64,000 nucleotides of DNA from Lates calcarifer (GCF_001640805.2 NC_066844.1:9584209-9648208); one strand, 5' to 3'; counted from the first letter of the stretch, positions 1 through 13,314 are shown. Numbers and translations are program-made. Notes: generated from the sequence alone by a model not told the origin.

Positions 1-190
1 ATGTCATTAGGCAACCATTCTCACCCTTGTGACCTGTGATGAAATCGAAGTTATTGCCTGTATTATCTTAGGTGTTTTCAGAGAGAAAATAATGACAGAC
101 ATTCTAACAAGAGTAGTTTTAGGTCTGTTTCACAGGTCTGTAGCTGCTGCTATTCCGCTCGTCTTTGTTACTAATGTGGTCATCCTATAG

Positions 191-801
191 GTCGAGTGGA
201 TGACTGCTAACAACCTGGGAGGTGCTCATGTGTGGACTCTGGACATGGATGACTTTGGTGGATCCTTCTGCTCAGATGGGCCATATCCTCTCATCAACCA
301 CCTCAGAATGTCCATGGGTAAATGCTATAGCTCAGCTAACTCAGGAAGTTATCGCTGCTCACTGTGATGCCTGTTACTTTCTTATGTAATCGATTGATCA
401 GTAGCAATCTCAGACACCTGCTCATTTAAAAATATGTGTGGTGTTTCATCATTTCAAACTCCAAAAAAAGGCCATAAAATTCTCATCATTTTTGGTGACC
501 TTTTGAATTTTGGAGCAGTGTTTAGTGAAGTGCTGGTTTAGCCTCTGTTTATTCTGTTCATAACATTTCTTTCCCTACATCTGACTCTGTAGGCTTCCCG
601 CCAAAGCCTACCACCACCCCCGCCCCCACCACTACCAGGGACCCAATTGCCGACTTCTGCCATGGCCGCCCTGATGGCCTGTATGAGAACGTAGCTGACA
701 AGACGACCTACTTCCAGTGCTTCCAGGGAATCACTTACTTGCATCGCTGCCAGCCTGGCCTCATCTACTGGGACTCCTGCAAGTGCTGCAACTGGCCCTG
801 A
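191..801 (+). CDS. chia: Acidic chitinase copy A, last two exons (5' part outside window)
   Basis: Two coding exons, 191-317 and 593-801, with clean AG acceptors and a GT donor at 318. The first encodes the end of the GH18 TIM barrel, including the VWTLDMDDF stretch that carries the conserved substrate-stacking Trp. The second encodes a short Thr/Pro linker (about 22 residues) and a peritrophin-type chitin-binding domain (CBM14) ending CKCCNWP-stop, with the six expected cysteines. Family knowledge: secreted endochitinase that hydrolyses beta-1,4-GlcNAc polymers. Exon phases match copies B and C downstream, so this is the 3' end of a tandem paralog; the catalytic motif lies upstream of the window and cannot be checked. 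Identity as a CHIA-type chitinase is secure, exact orthology is not. Confidence 0.93.
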
Positions 802-1008
802 GCCTCAGAAACATGAACTCCAACACGCTGAGTCCATGAATGCATGAGACTGTGAATTAAGTTTCAGTAAAATCATTTCACAGTGTTAGTTTTTCACTGA
901 TTAACTTCATGGTGCTGTATTATATCAGGAACAGAATGTAAAGCAATGAGAAATCTGCTGTCTCTTTGCAATATTCTTCTTTACAGTCTCATCTCCCTTC
1001 CTAAACAA

Positions 1009-1014
1009 AATAAA
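1009..1014 (+). terminator. Polyadenylation signal of chitinase copy A
   Basis: Canonical AATAAA about 210 bases after the copy A stop codon, the first canonical hexamer on this strand after the gene. Confidence 0.65.
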
Positions 1015-1019
1015 CTGAA

Positions 1020-3690
1020 CCTTACTATTACCTGACCTGATGAAAGATATGCCTGATTACTTGCACTTTTCATTCTTTATAAAAATGAGTGACATTTTTC
1101 ATAATTCGTTATTATGCTAATTATTATTTAATAATTATTTGTAAAAAAAGGTTACTTGTGTGTTTACATTCTTTGTATCTGATCCACATTAAAACGCTAA
1201 CGCCACATTAAAAACTGTATTATCAGGCTGAAGGGAGGATAGTATTAGTTCAGGCAGAGGACTGAAGCTATGCACTTGCATTACCTGACTGGCATCAATT
1301 GCTTCAGTCATGCATCTCAATCACTAGCTGATTCACCAGCTGTGTAGCTATCAGCTGACTGATAATATCTAGTCGCAATTCATGTGATTGTATTATAATC
1401 TGACACTGGCCTCAAAGATGAAATGAATAACTTTCACACCTTATTACTTAAGTTACAACAACTAACAGTTGTTGGCTTGCTAATGGCTTGCTTAACTTAC
1501 AGTGATTACAAATACAAACACATGGATGAACAAACCTGCTGCGTCTTGTGTATGACGATATGTGCTGAAATTGCTGGTGCTGCTTTTCTACCCATCTTAA
1601 GCAGCAGATAAAACGTGACTAATTTCCATGTAATTTTAGCTGTCATTATCACAGCGGACACACATGACAAAATCTGTAAGCTACTTCCATAGAGTTCATG
1701 TAGTTGTTAGAGCAACAGAATTATCCTAAAGCTGATATTTTAGGGTAAAATACTTACATAGTGTTGTTTTAAGGGGGAAATGAAAATAAATATTTGCCAC
1801 ATGAAAGACATAGATTCTTCTGAGAGTCCTGACTGATGTTTTACATAATACACCTTATTTGCAAGTGGAATTGGAATCCATTTGGTATCAACTGAGTAAG
1901 TAAGGAGAAATGTTTTTGGTTTTAATCATTTTTTTTTACCTGTGGTACAGTACATTGGAAATGTGTCAAATAGATTGCAGTGAGAAATCCATAGCCATTT
2001 GTACATAGGACACTTGTGCACATTCCAGGAAATCTGTCAAGGCAAAGTTTGAGAAACCCAAACCTGCGTGAAACTCCATGTCCTTGCCTGCCAAGAAAGT
2101 AAAACACAGCATTAATGCTCATGGGGCATTCCTCTATGAGAAGAGTTTCCTTAGATGACACACTGATGTGGTATTGAGAACTTTGTCAGTGGAAACTTTT
2201 TGAAAATTTAGGTTTGCCTAATGTTTTAAAAATGTTGGCCACCACCAAAATATTTTTTTTCTTCAGCATTTTTTTTTCTCTAAGGAACTGTAAATATGCC
2301 CTAAGCTGAGATATATATCTTACTACATTTGAACCCAGACCAAAAACTCTATGTGGCTTTCAGTAAAAACACAGTACCGTTCTTATCCTACAATCAGTCC
2401 AGTGTTGGTTAAAGCAACCACACATCTGAGCATTGATCTGGGTCAACGCACATATCATGGAGGTATGTGGGTAGACATCTACATTCTGTCACTAGATGGT
2501 GTAACTGTCTCTCGCTGTGGGACACTCTTTGCAATTGTTTTGCTAAATGTTCACATTTTATATGATGCCTGTCTCTCCACTTTTCTCTCTCTTTATTTGT
2601 TCATTTAAATATGAGCTGATCCAAGCAGCTGTTTAGTCACAGTTTAGCTTCTTCTCCAGAGCTGTGTAATGTAGATGACGACTTTTGCTTATATTTGCTA
2701 TAGGCAGCAATAGTAAGCAGAAGCCAAGATGCAAATGGAATTGAATAAATTCAAAAATGGCCACACTGCATAAGGTCAATATGACAAGGATTCTTCATTT
2801 TTCTCTTAGTGCCTTTCTTTGTGCTGGGCAGAGGATTTTTAAGAAAATGTTTTTATTAATTGGCAGATGATACTATACTATTTTTGAAGGATTCCTTTCC
2901 AACATTTCAGTTCATTATTATAAAACCAACCACAATAGGCGTGTGTAGAGTTTTATTAACTAGAAATAACCATGTTAATCACATCAAATCCCTTCTAATG
3001 CTACTCAAGGAAACTTGAATCCATATAACTTTATTGTGATTGATGAACTGATGGAAATATCTTTTCTGTTAACTGTATTTTTATTATCCTCTTACATCAT
3101 CATCATGGATGATGATATAAGCACTGTAAATGATAGTCGTTTATGAATGAACCCTGAACTTTTCTATTCGTGTAATTTGGAATTTTGCCCTTTGATCTAA
3201 AAAATCATTCACAGTGGCCATGGATGCAACTTATAACATCACCCCATCACCACCATATATATGCAAATACACAGCAATAAAAAAAGAAAGTACACTCTCT
3301 TTGAATTCTATGGTTTTACATATCAGGACATAATTTTAAAAAAATCATCTACTATCTACTCTTGAGCAGGTTTTAAGAGGTAAATACATACGCCCTTGAT
3401 TAATCAATCATCAGCAAGTGTGAGCACCTCTGTAAAAGCAGAAGTTTTTGCAGTTTGCTGGTGTGGAGCATTCAGGTATGTGTTTACACAATGCCACGAA
3501 CAGAAGACATCAGCAATGATCTTTTTATTTATCTATTTATTTACTTAAGTACTCACTCACTTACTTACTTACTTACTTATTATTTATTTACCAATAACAA
3601 TGTATATTAATCAACACTGCAGTCTACACTTCAATGTAAATGCCCGAGTTAGCTAGGAAGCTAATTTTTCCATAGTCCCTGGGCAGGTTA
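1020..3690. other. AT-rich intergenic DNA
   Basis: No gene recognised. The short open frames here (for example 1423-1611 and 2351-2608) have no recognisable domain and no splice context. A degenerate ACTT-type tetranucleotide tract lies near 3541-3590, just left of the Tc1-like remnant. Confidence 0.6.
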
Positions 3691-3694
3691 TGAC

Positions 3695-4500
3695 AAGTTA
3701 GTGAGAGAGAAGTAATTGTTGCTTCCCATCATCTGGGAAGGGTTACAAGAACATTTCCAAACAATTTAAAGTCCATCATTCTACAGTGAGAAAGATAATT
3801 CACAAGTGGAAAACACTGAAGACAGCTGCCAATGTTCCCAGGAGTGGTCATCCCAGAAAGTCCACCCTAAGGTCAGACTGTGCAATGCTTACATAAAATG
3901 CAAAAAACCCAAGAGCAACAGCACAGACTCTACAGGCTTCAGTTAGCATGACAATATATTTAGAAAAAGGCTGAAAAGTATGGCTTGTTTGGAAGGATTG
4001 CCAGAAGAAAGTCTCTTCTCTCTAAAAAGAATGTGGTAGCACATATTAGATTTGCAAAGTTGCATCTGTACAAGCTACAAGATTTCTGGAACAATGTCCT
4101 TTGGACAGAAGAGACCAAAGGAGGATGTTTGGCCATAATGCACAGTGTCATGTTTGGCAAAAACCCAACACAGCATATCAGCACAAACACCTCATACCAA
4201 CTATCAAGCACAGTGTTGGAGGGATGATGTTTCAGCCTTGTTTTGCAGCCACACGACCTGGGCACCTTGCAGTCACTGAGTCGACCATTAACTCCTCTGT
4301 ATACCAAAATATTCTAGACTCATTCAGCCATTTTGTTGACAGCTTACGCTTTGCTGGAATTGGGTTATGCAATAGAACAATGATTTCAAGCATACCAGCA
4401 AATCTACAACAGTATGTCTGAAAAAGAAAGTCCAGACCTCAACCTGACTGAAATGCTGTGGTGGGACCTCAAGAGAGCTTTGCATAAATGAATGCAATCA
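3695..4500 (+). mobile_element. Tc1-like DNA transposon remnant
   Basis: Broken + strand coding resembles Tc1-family transposase. The N-terminal helix-turn-helix part is readable at about 3700-3890 (GKGYKNISKQF and PRSGHPRKSTLRSD type segments). The DDE catalytic core follows at about 3960-4420, with FWNNVLWT..ET, MFGHNAQ.HVWQKPNTAYQ and a C-terminal ..SPDLN..EMLWWDLKRA.. segment. The pieces fall in different frames with internal stops, so it is inactive. Terminal inverted repeats were not identified with confidence, so the limits are those of the recognisable coding. Tc1/mariner remnants are very common in fish genomes. Confidence 0.9.
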
Positions 4501-4519
4501 AACAAACAACACACAAACA

Positions 4520-5490
4520 TTCGGGGACGGCTGTATTAGTCAGTAGTGAAATGATTAGACCATCAACTTTCAATCATCTAAAAGGAAAACATGAACGGGG
4601 AGTAGCTGTGTCATTTTACACAGTTGTAGTTTAGATAAGGGGTTTATGAGGCAGGAATTGCTTCTGCAGCAGTCAGTGGTAACACAAGATCTTTTCTTCT
4701 CTCTTAAATGAACAGACCTTGACAGCACCTCCAGCTGTTCATTATCAAACAGTTCTGAAAAATACAAAACCATGTCAAATATGCAACATTGTCACACCCA
4801 ACGTACGCAAATGTGAATTATATAACTCTGTTATCAATAGAAAGATTAATCATTTGTTTGTGTTATCAGACATGTAGCAATATTTACTAATAACAAAGCT
4901 TCTTAATAGCTATGTTCTTTAGCTTTTGAGTACAAAAGAGAGATAAAGTAAAGTAAGATGTTAATCCCACACCTTAGACCTAGATAATTTTATTCACAAT
5001 GTATTCATACATACATAGAGCATTTAAGGATAGCTAGTGATCGCATGGTCTGACGAACTTCCTCCTGGCCTTTGTTCTCATCCTCCACAGTTATTATCAC
5101 TGACTCCATACTTAAGAATGTGTGTTTCTTTGTTGTAGTCACACACTGTTTCCCTGGTGCTACAACCCCTGACATTATCACTCCCCTTTTCTGTTGAAAG
5201 ACTGATTGTTCTTGTACTAATGAATAACGCTAATTTGCTACACTCAAGCAATGTCTTCAAGCCATCACACATTTGCACCCTACACTTTAAATTTAAATTA
5301 TAATTATATTTATGTTCCCTGTAAATATAGTATTTGCTTTTTGCTCTTTACTCTTCTACTTTTTTGTCTCTCTTTGTTTACTATCACTGTCTTTTAGCAC
5401 CGATATACCAAGACAAATTCCTTTTATGTGCAAACTTAAACAATCACACAATCCTTATAAAATGATTAAATAGATATGTCGGTATCTCAG
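4520..5490. other. Intergenic DNA, nothing recognised
   Basis: No supported gene, RNA or repeat structure was seen; open frames on the minus strand (4570-4773, 5078-5278) lack recognisable domains. Confidence 0.5.
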
Positions 5491-5830
5491 GGAAAGCACT
5501 AGAGTGGTCACATCTTATTTGTCTAGCACTGTTATATGGGGTGCCTCAGGGGTCAGTCCTTAAACTGGTACAATTCTGTTTCTTTCAACAAAGAAACATT
5601 GCAAAAATCAGGCCATTATCAACCTCTGACTTAGAATGCATCATTCATATGTTCATATTTTTCATATATTCATCTAATCAGAACCTTCTGTTTATTTCAC
5701 AGACCAAAAGTGACTGTTGTTTTATGTTCCTCACACCCAGACTCTGGAACAATCTCCTCCCTCACTTCAGATCAGGTCAGTCTGTGGAGTTTTTCTTCTT
5801 CTGTGGCATCTTGGTTTAACCAAGTCTCAA
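5490..5830 (+). mobile_element. LINE reverse-transcriptase fragments
   Basis: About 5535-5570 reads GVPQGSVL, the conserved reverse-transcriptase block of non-LTR retrotransposons. About 5715-5800 reads PRLWNNL.PHFRSGQSVE.F, typical of the extreme C terminus of fish L2/Rex-type LINE ORF2. The catalytic region between them is missing, so this is an internally deleted remnant. Confidence 0.65.
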
Positions 5831-6640
5831 TCAATAAAAATCAGAGCTGTGATAATAAAACCACTGATTAAAAATGTATTACCTGCCAAGACCTACATCT
5901 GATAACACTATATTTACTGTGTTGAAAGCATTATCTGTCCAATTTTGTGGGACAGACTGGGACAAGGAATGAATGCTAAATTTGATATTACCCTGTTTGG
6001 TCATTCTTTTTCTGTTACCTATCAAGACAGGAATTGAGGAAACTTGCAGCACACTGGGCCCTGGCTTTTCCTGGGAATATTTGTGAATGACATTAGTTTT
6101 GGAGCCTGAACAGCGGAACACATCAGTTGGAGACAGAACAACTGAATGTGCTGTGCTTTAACTGAAGATGATTATGATGCCACCATGGAGAAGGAAGAAA
6201 AAAAGGTTCAGAACTGAAGAGTTTTGGTCCCTGAAAAAGTAGAAATTGTCAAAAAAAAAAGTTCACTGAATGGATGGTGCATGCAGTTGGATGTACTGGT
6301 AGGGATAGCATAAGGAGTGCAAAGGGGCAAGACAGGTATCCCCAGCAATACCTCTACAGCTGACTGATTACCATGCTGTATCTCATCTGTATAACTTGCA
6401 TGGAAACATATCTGAACAACACTGAGCAGCTTGAGTCATTGAGTCATTTGTCATGACCTAAACTGAGTCCCATATCTTATACTGAAATATGCTGGTTTGT
6501 TACACTGTTACCGCTATACCATATACTGCAGCTTATCACCATCTGTCAGTTGTTGGTCTGATATTACTTATCTTATCCATTTTTGTGCCTACAACATCAT
6601 TTATGTGTCATTACTACTACCCCTCCAAACACACTCATAC
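5831..6640. other. Intergenic DNA upstream of chitinase copy B
   Basis: No gene recognised. The stretch leads into the TATA-type promoter of copy B at 6649. Confidence 0.5.
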
Positions 6641-6648
6641 ACACACAG

Positions 6649-6655
6649 TATATAA
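6649..6655 (+). promoter_or_regulatory. Putative TATA box of chitinase copy B
   Basis: TATATAA followed about 45 bases later by a splice donor CCAAG|GTAAG at 6700/6701. An untranslated exon ending CCCAAG followed by a donor is found in the same arrangement at copy C, which supports this as the real promoter and first exon (about 6680-6700). The second exon begins at 7298 after TGTCTTAG and carries the ATG at 7334. Confidence 0.6.
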
Positions 6656-7333
6656 GAAGCTAGAAAACTCTTACACATTGGTTCCTCCTGAGATCCCAAG
6701 GTAAGCCTGCACTTGGAATTCAGTAGTAAAAAAAAAGACTGTTTAGCACTTAAGTGAATGATCTGGTTTCTTTTGAATGTGTTTTTCTATGAGATGAAAT
6801 TGGATACATGTATATACCGTACTCCTTGTAAGTTGAGGGAAAGTTCTCGGGCTGGATTGTAAATGTAAAAGTTTAACTCTAAAGCTCTAAGCAAAACTTT
6901 TCTTTGGGAATGTCATTATGAACATCTACAGGTATCATTTCTGTGTCCCAATGTCCCAGTAAGCCGTGGCAGTGAGAACTGTATGTACAATGCCAGGACT
7001 CATAGCTCACCCAAATGGAATGCAATCATTTTTAATATTATCATGTACATTTGTGCTTTTCCTGCTATGAAAAGGCAGAATGTCTGGTAACTAATATAAC
7101 TTTGAACATTAACATTAAGAACATTAACATTCTTTATTGTGTTCATATGCTTCATATGCTTTATCTTAAAATAATCAAAGTCAAGTTATGTCAAGTTATA
7201 CATTAGAATAATTCTAATAATTTCAATAATGCATTCACATCATATTCATTTGTTTGCTTGTTTTTTCCTTGACAAGTCTGTTATTTGTGTGTCTTAGAAA
7301 AAAGAAGTTGAAATTGTGAGCTTTGAGAACAAG

Positions 7334-10300
7334 ATGACCAAGCTCACTATTCTAGCAGGTAAACTCCTGTGAAGCCTCAGTGCTTAGCATCACCATGATG
7401 TCATGAAGACATAATACATTAAGCAATTACATTAGTAAATATTTAATTTATCTATTCCAAAATGTTAATAATTAATCTTTTTTTTCCTCTCCTTAGGTTT
7501 GTGCCTGGTGATGTGCCAGCTGGGTAAGCTAAACTTAAATAAAACTTCTGACTTGATCAGCTATACTTTAAAGTTTGTATAAATGCTGAGTGTAGGTCTT
7601 TAAGTGTAATTACTGACTACAGATTTTCTTTCTCTGGTCTCCAGCAACTGCTTCCCAGATGGTGTGCTACTTCACCAACTGGTCCCAGTACAGACCTGGG
7701 ACTGGGAAATACATGCCCCAAAATGTAGATCCCTTCTTGTGCACCCATCTGATTTATGCTTTCTCCATCATCAACAATAAAAATGAGTTGGTTACTTATG
7801 AATGGAATGACGAGACCCTGTACAAGACCTTCAATGGCCTGAAGAGCAAGTAAGAACTTGGCTTTTCACAGTATGAAATATTCTCCACAGCTACTGAAGG
7901 TTGTACTTAAATCTGTTTGTAGATGACTAAAATTAAAATGGAAAATTTAATAATTTGAACATTTCTCAGTTTACCTATACTCACACACAAACCTTTGATA
8001 AACAAACCTTTGTTAACTCAAATATTCTTTATTGTGCAAATAATATAAAACCAAATCTATGCTTTTCAGAAATCCTGGTCTGAAGACATTATTGGCTGTT
8101 GGTGGATGGAACTTTGGCTCAACTCAGTGAGTATTTTTGCTTTGTTTATTGAATTGAAAGCTTAGTTTACACCAGAAAAGGATGAGGTACCATAAATTCT
8201 CATATGAAAGCTGGTACTTAAATAATAGTTGGGGCAGGGCCAGCACAAATAAGAGGTAGATTGAAAAACACTTTTTAAGGACAAAGTAAGCCTAGACATG
8301 CAAGGTTAACTCTGTGTACTACAGCTGCTCCTGTGTGTTGAAAGGAGCCTGATCAGGTGGACTGGGCATCTGATCAGTGTGCCTCCTGGTACCTACCACT
8401 GGAGGTCTTCCAAACATGTCCAACTGGTATGAGACCACAGGACTGACCTTGAACATGCTGGCTATGTATCTTAGACAGAGAAAGCCCCAGGACACACATT
8501 TTACTGAATTTATAAAGAGAACAAGTAAACATTGAGGAGGTTTTGAATTTGCATTAACTGGAGAACAAAGGAAACAACAAATAAAGACCTGGTTCTCTGT
8601 GCCACAGGGGTAGAAGACCCCAGGCCACTATTTGACAACTTATGGTATATCAAACTCTAAGTTCTTAGTTCTATTTAACATTAAACAAATTTTCCCAGGT
8701 TCTCCATCATGGTGTCCACTCCAGCTAACCGTCGGACATTCATCCAGTCCTCTATTAAATTCCTGAGGACTCATGGATTTGATGGTCTGGATCTGGACTG
8801 GGAGTACCCTGGATCTCGTGGAAGTCCCCCAGTGGACAAACAGAGGTTCACGCTGCTCTGCAAGGTGGGTTGTGAACTCTTGAGCCATACACACACACAT
8901 AAACATATATATATATATATAAATAATATATATATATATATATATATACATGTTTACAGGAACTTGTTGAAGCCTATGCAGCTGAAGCCAAGGCCACCGG
9001 CAAGCCTCAGCTCATGCTAACTGCTGCAGTGTCTGCTGGAAAGGGAACAATTGATGCTGGATATGAGATTGCTGAGATTGCCAAGTACTGTAGCCTTTTT
9101 TTTGAAAATCCGTATATCATAAGTCAGTCTTTGCTTTTTGATGATAGGTTGGTTTAGTTGCTATTCTAAATCAGTATTCCATGTATTTCCAGGCATCTGG
9201 ACTTCATCAATGTAATGACCTATGACTTTCATGGAGCTTGGGAGCGATTCACTGGACATAACAGCCCTCTGTACCGTGGCTCACATGACAGTGGTGACCT
9301 CATCTACTTCAACACCGTAAGAGACCTGGTGGCTCTCTGGAGCCTTAAACAGTGTTGAATAGGATAATTATAGCATAATTGACAGAATACATAAATACAA
9401 TAACCAAATTCCAATAACTCTGATGATGTTGGGTGATATTGGGCTTGGGAACTAGAAATTTATAGAAACAGGTGTCAATAGATGTTCAGACAGTGAAAAA
9501 ATGCAACACAGGGGGGCTGCATTGGTATGGGTTTGTTGCTCCATGCACCAGTGTGACATGAGTTACAGTCTTTATGGCTTCTTAGATGCCAAAACACTGC
9601 ACACCAGTTTGTATCCCTCCATTCCAAATTCAGGACTTTGCCATGAAGTACTGGAGAGACAACGGAACCCCAGTGGAGAAGCTCAGGATGGGATTTGCTG
9701 CTTATGGTCGCACCTTCCGTTTGACATCATCGAACACTGGCGTTGGAGCCTCAGCTAGCGGTGCTGCATCAGCTGGTCCTTACACACGTGAAGCTGGATT
9801 CTGGTCTTACTATGAGGTGAAGTCTGAACAAAATTAAATACACTCTAACATGAGTAAAGGGGATGTACCATGTAACAATCCAACGGCATTTCCATAATCT
9901 CTTCCTTCAGATCTGCACCTTCCTGAAGGGCACTACCATTCAGTGGATTGATGACCAGAAAGTCCCCTATGCCAGCAAGAACAATGAGTGGGTGGGATTT
10001 GACACCAGGGAAAGCTATGAAATCAAGGTAGGTGGGAAATCAATACATAGAGATTACCAACCCAGAGTTGATCTGCATGGTGGAATTCAAGACATAGAAT
10101 TATTTTTTCATTACTTTGCAGCTGACTAATCTGCATGTTAAATCCACAGGTCCAGTACATGAGGGACATGAAGTATGGCGGTGCCTTTGTGTGGGCATTG
10201 GATCTGGATGACTTCAAAGGAGAGTTCTGTGGACAGGGAAGCCATCCTCTGCTGTCCCATCTACGCAAACTCATAGACACTGGTAAGTCTTGTTTCTCAC

Positions 10301-10813
10301 CTTTTAAAAAAAACTTTTTTGTGAGTCTCCTCTTAGATTGTCAAGGTGAAAAAGAATAATGAAGTTAACATGCAGTGCTACATTCTTCAAAGGTTTTTGG
10401 AACTACACTACACTGGTACCCTCTATGCAGGCCACATCTGATCTTTAGGAATAATGTTGTTGTTCTGTTTCTTTCACATAGACATGCCTCCTCCTCCAGT
10501 GACCACAACCACAAAACCTAGTGTTACTACCACAGCACCAGCTACTACCACAACATCTAAACCTGTTAGTACCACTGCTGCACCAGCCTCCACAACCACC
10601 CTCAAACCCAGCAGCACCACCAAGGCACCATCCACCAAGACCACTATCCCTGTTCCAGGACGTGGCTTCTGCAAAGACAAGCCTGATGGCATGTACGCCA
10701 ACCCTGAAGACAAGTCCAGCTTCTATATCTGTGCAGGTGGCCGAACCTACCTGAGGCAGTGTGGAGTCGGCACTATCTTCGAAGAGAGCTGCAAGTGTTG
10801 TGTTTGGCCCTGA
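7334..10813 (+). CDS. chia: Acidic chitinase copy B, complete, 497 aa
   Basis: Coding exons: 7334-7358, 7497-7523, 7645-7849, 8070-8126, 8699-8864, 8960-9084, 9193-9316, 9634-9816, 9911-10027, 10150-10282 and 10482-10813; the joined frame is open for 498 codons. A hydrophobic signal peptide (about residues 1-20) is split over exons 1-2 and ends before [10 protein letters not shown]. The GH18 barrel follows to about residue 387. The catalytic DxxDxDxE motif falls at D133-D136-D138-E140, the same numbering as mammalian AMCase, and MTYDFHG is intact. A 62-residue Thr/Pro/Ser linker, probably O-glycosylated, leads to a six-cysteine CBM14 ending CKCCVWP. Predicted secreted, active endochitinase acting on dietary or pathogen chitin. 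The start is the first ATG in the spliced exon and opens the signal peptide. Confidence 0.96.
8888..8950. repeat. (AC)n/(AT)n microsatellite in chitinase copy B intron
   Basis: A short AC run followed by long AT runs fills most of the small intron between exons 5 and 6 and ends about ten bases before the acceptor at 8959. Confidence 0.9.
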
Positions 10814-10947
10814 TGTTACTCTCAGTACTGGCAAAGAAAAAGATCTGTTGTTGTGCTTTTTGACTGAAAAGCTTTAACATTAATTTTAAACAACAGCTTG
10901 TAAAATACATGTGAAAAGTAACATTCAAAATATGTATATTCCACCAG

Positions 10948-10953
10948 AATAAA
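10948..10953 (+). terminator. Polyadenylation signal of chitinase copy B
   Basis: AATAAA 135 bases downstream of the copy B stop codon. Confidence 0.75.
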
Positions 10954-10959
10954 ACTAAT

Positions 10960-12240
10960 TAAATCAAAAATGAGTTTGACAAATTATTAAAAACAAAAAA
11001 TTTTGGTGTCATTCTGAAAATTTGCAAAATGTTTGCTCTATAAGCACCCAGCAGGCTTGTTGGAGCAGAGCACATGGCTTAAAAATAAAATAAGTATTTG
11101 AGTATAATTTTGAGGTACTTGTACTTAAAGTGAGTTTTTTTTATTCTATGTTCAACTATATTTCCGGGGGTAAATATTGTACTTATTCCTTTTTACTCCA
11201 CTCATTTTTAGAATATTACTGAAATTGATAAAATGAAATAATAAAAATAAAATGATAAAAATATTTATTGCATTGTAAAGACTTTAATTCATCTTCCACA
11301 AAAAGTAAGCACGGTAGTAGTGGATTTCCCCTTTTAGTTTTCATTTGGTGAAGCTGGACAGATTCAAATGAACCAGCGAACTTTGTTCTGTTTATTGCTG
11401 AGATGTCAGTCAGTGACATCTCACTACTGACAAAACAAGCTGAATGTCTCTGGAAAAACATCTCTTTTTGTGCTTTTTGACAATAAAAAGCAAACATTAC
11501 TGTGCCACCCCCACTGAACTGGCATTTTATCATATATTAGATATGTGACCTGAAACTGTAAAATCGATTCACCATGATGTTTTCAGTGCAGAAATGTAGA
11601 GTGCTAATGGATTTAGGATAAAGCCTGGCATCTCACGCATAGTACATTATCAGTCATAGTGGAAATATTTTTTCTGCCTGAAGACCTTTGTGCAGGAATG
11701 TGTCAGAACCAACACCTAATGTGGCTAGATGGAGACCATCTAGAGTGCAGTCAACACCTACTCTACATGAAAAGTGCCCTGAAATAACTAATGTTATGAT
11801 TGAGCTCTAAATAAAACTGATTTGACTATTCCCCGTCACCATATCACACATACCTTCTGGCACTTCATAAACAGCTCGGAACTAGAAACTGGGAGAAATA
11901 AAAATACCCTCAAATTACTGAAGAGATCTTTGCTTCAAAGGATCAGTTTACCACTTCACTAACTGCTTTCAATATTCCACATAAGTTTAAGCTGCTTCTT
12001 TCAAGAGGAATGCAAAGACATTTCTGGGGTGACCATGATTAAATCTGATAGCAATGCTCTCACTGTGAAGAATACAAAAGAGGCTGGCTGTTGGCTGCTG
12101 GAAGCACATTGTTGACATTTTACCAGAAGTTAAGCCTGTGTTTATTTGGCCATCTCCATCTCTAATTTCAAATATTACAAAGAGAAACTGAATAAATTAA
12201 ATTCACCAGTCAGTGAGAATTTTGGGACTGTTTCTACATA
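10960..12240. other. Intergenic DNA between chitinase copies B and C
   Basis: No gene recognised. The minus-strand frame at 11216-11533 has no recognisable domain. Confidence 0.5.
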
Positions 12241-12244
12241 ACTC

Positions 12245-12298
12245 ATTTGTCATTGTGTGATTTCTCTCTGGGGTAGGCTAAATTCAATGTGATGTAAT

Positions 12299-12336
<38 letters not shown>

Positions 12337-12745
12337 CACATGTTCAAGCCTCCAGAACAGCTTCAGCGCTCCTGAGAGATTAACAGTTATATGGAACTTT
12401 CTTAGTTTTATTTTAGAACCCAAAATAATTGCTTCAGTTTTTCCCAAGTGTAGAGATAATCTATTATCTGATAACCATCTACTTACATTTTGAAGTTTCC
12501 CACTAAGAGTGTTCTCAACCATCTGTTTATGTACTACAGTTAAAACAGAAACGTTAGCATATAAAAAGATTATACAATATGCAATCAATACATGATAGAA
12601 AAAAGGGTCCAGTATAGTACCGTGTGGCACCCCACATCCCATGATTCTTGACTTTGGACTTTATTCAGGGTCAGCCCACTAAGATCCATGGTTCTTCATT
12701 TCATTAATAAAATGCTGTGATCTACTTTATCAAATCCTTTCTGCA
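12245..12745 (-). mobile_element. LINE reverse-transcriptase remnant (minus strand)
   Basis: Read on the minus strand, 12642-12370 gives a GVPHGTIL block (RT block with GVPQGS), a degenerate YADD region (LYANVSVL) and the segment WLSDNRLSLHLGKTEAI characteristic of the RT thumb of fish L2/Rex-type LINEs. Upstream on that strand, near 12745-12720, DLQKGFDK resembles the D.xKAFDxVDH block. Several motif residues are lost, so the copy is dead. An (AAT)n microsatellite at 12301-12336 marks its 3' end, as is usual for LINE tails. Confidence 0.8.
12301..12336. repeat. (AAT)n microsatellite
   Basis: About twelve near-perfect AAT units at the 3' end of the minus-strand LINE remnant; it may derive from the LINE tail. 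Confidence 0.95.
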
Positions 12746-12749
12746 AATC

Positions 12750-13314
12750 AGGCATGACCATACCACAAAACTTCCCTCATCCACTTCTCCTCTAATGGGA
12801 TCTGCTTGTTACAGTGAGTATCTTTCAATGAAGAATGATTTTTTTCTAAAACCTGATTGCAGCTCATATGAAAGGTTACTGAAATATATTCATTTATCTA
12901 TTGCTGTATCGTTGTTTCACTTGGATTTTTTTTGCCTCTTTTTTTTCCTCTTGTCATTTTTAGCTCATGAACAATAGAAGGAGTTATTACCTCTGCAGCA
13001 TCTCTAAGAAATCTTGCCAGTCATTTATCTAAACCTGTGGCAGCCACCTTTGTCTCAAGTGACCTACAATAAGTGCATTCACACCATATGGGAGCATTAG
13101 CTAAGTATCATTCAGAATCCAGAATGTATTGCTTTTAAACAAATGACTAAAAGTACAAGTGCTTGATGATTTCCTTTTTAAATGAGACATGATTAAGTGC
13201 TAGCAAGGGTTGAGATATAGAAAAGGTGAGACTAAATGTAGAATTCATTAACCTTTTTCAAAATGTGTAGATTTATAGTTGACGTCAGTGTTATTTGTAG
13301 CCCTACTTTAATTC

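Noticed and set aside
3541..3590. Regular short repeats as a possible CRISPR-like array
   Set aside because: Simple ACTT/ATTT slippage repeat in a vertebrate genome; no spacers.
8640..8951. Minus-strand 103-residue open frame
   Set aside because: Antisense shadow of the catalytic exon of chitinase copy B plus an AT microsatellite.
10445..10834. 129-residue minus-strand open frame rich in Gly/Val/Cys
   Set aside because: It is the mirror of the Thr/Pro linker and chitin-binding exon of chitinase copy B; low-complexity codons leave the opposite strand open.
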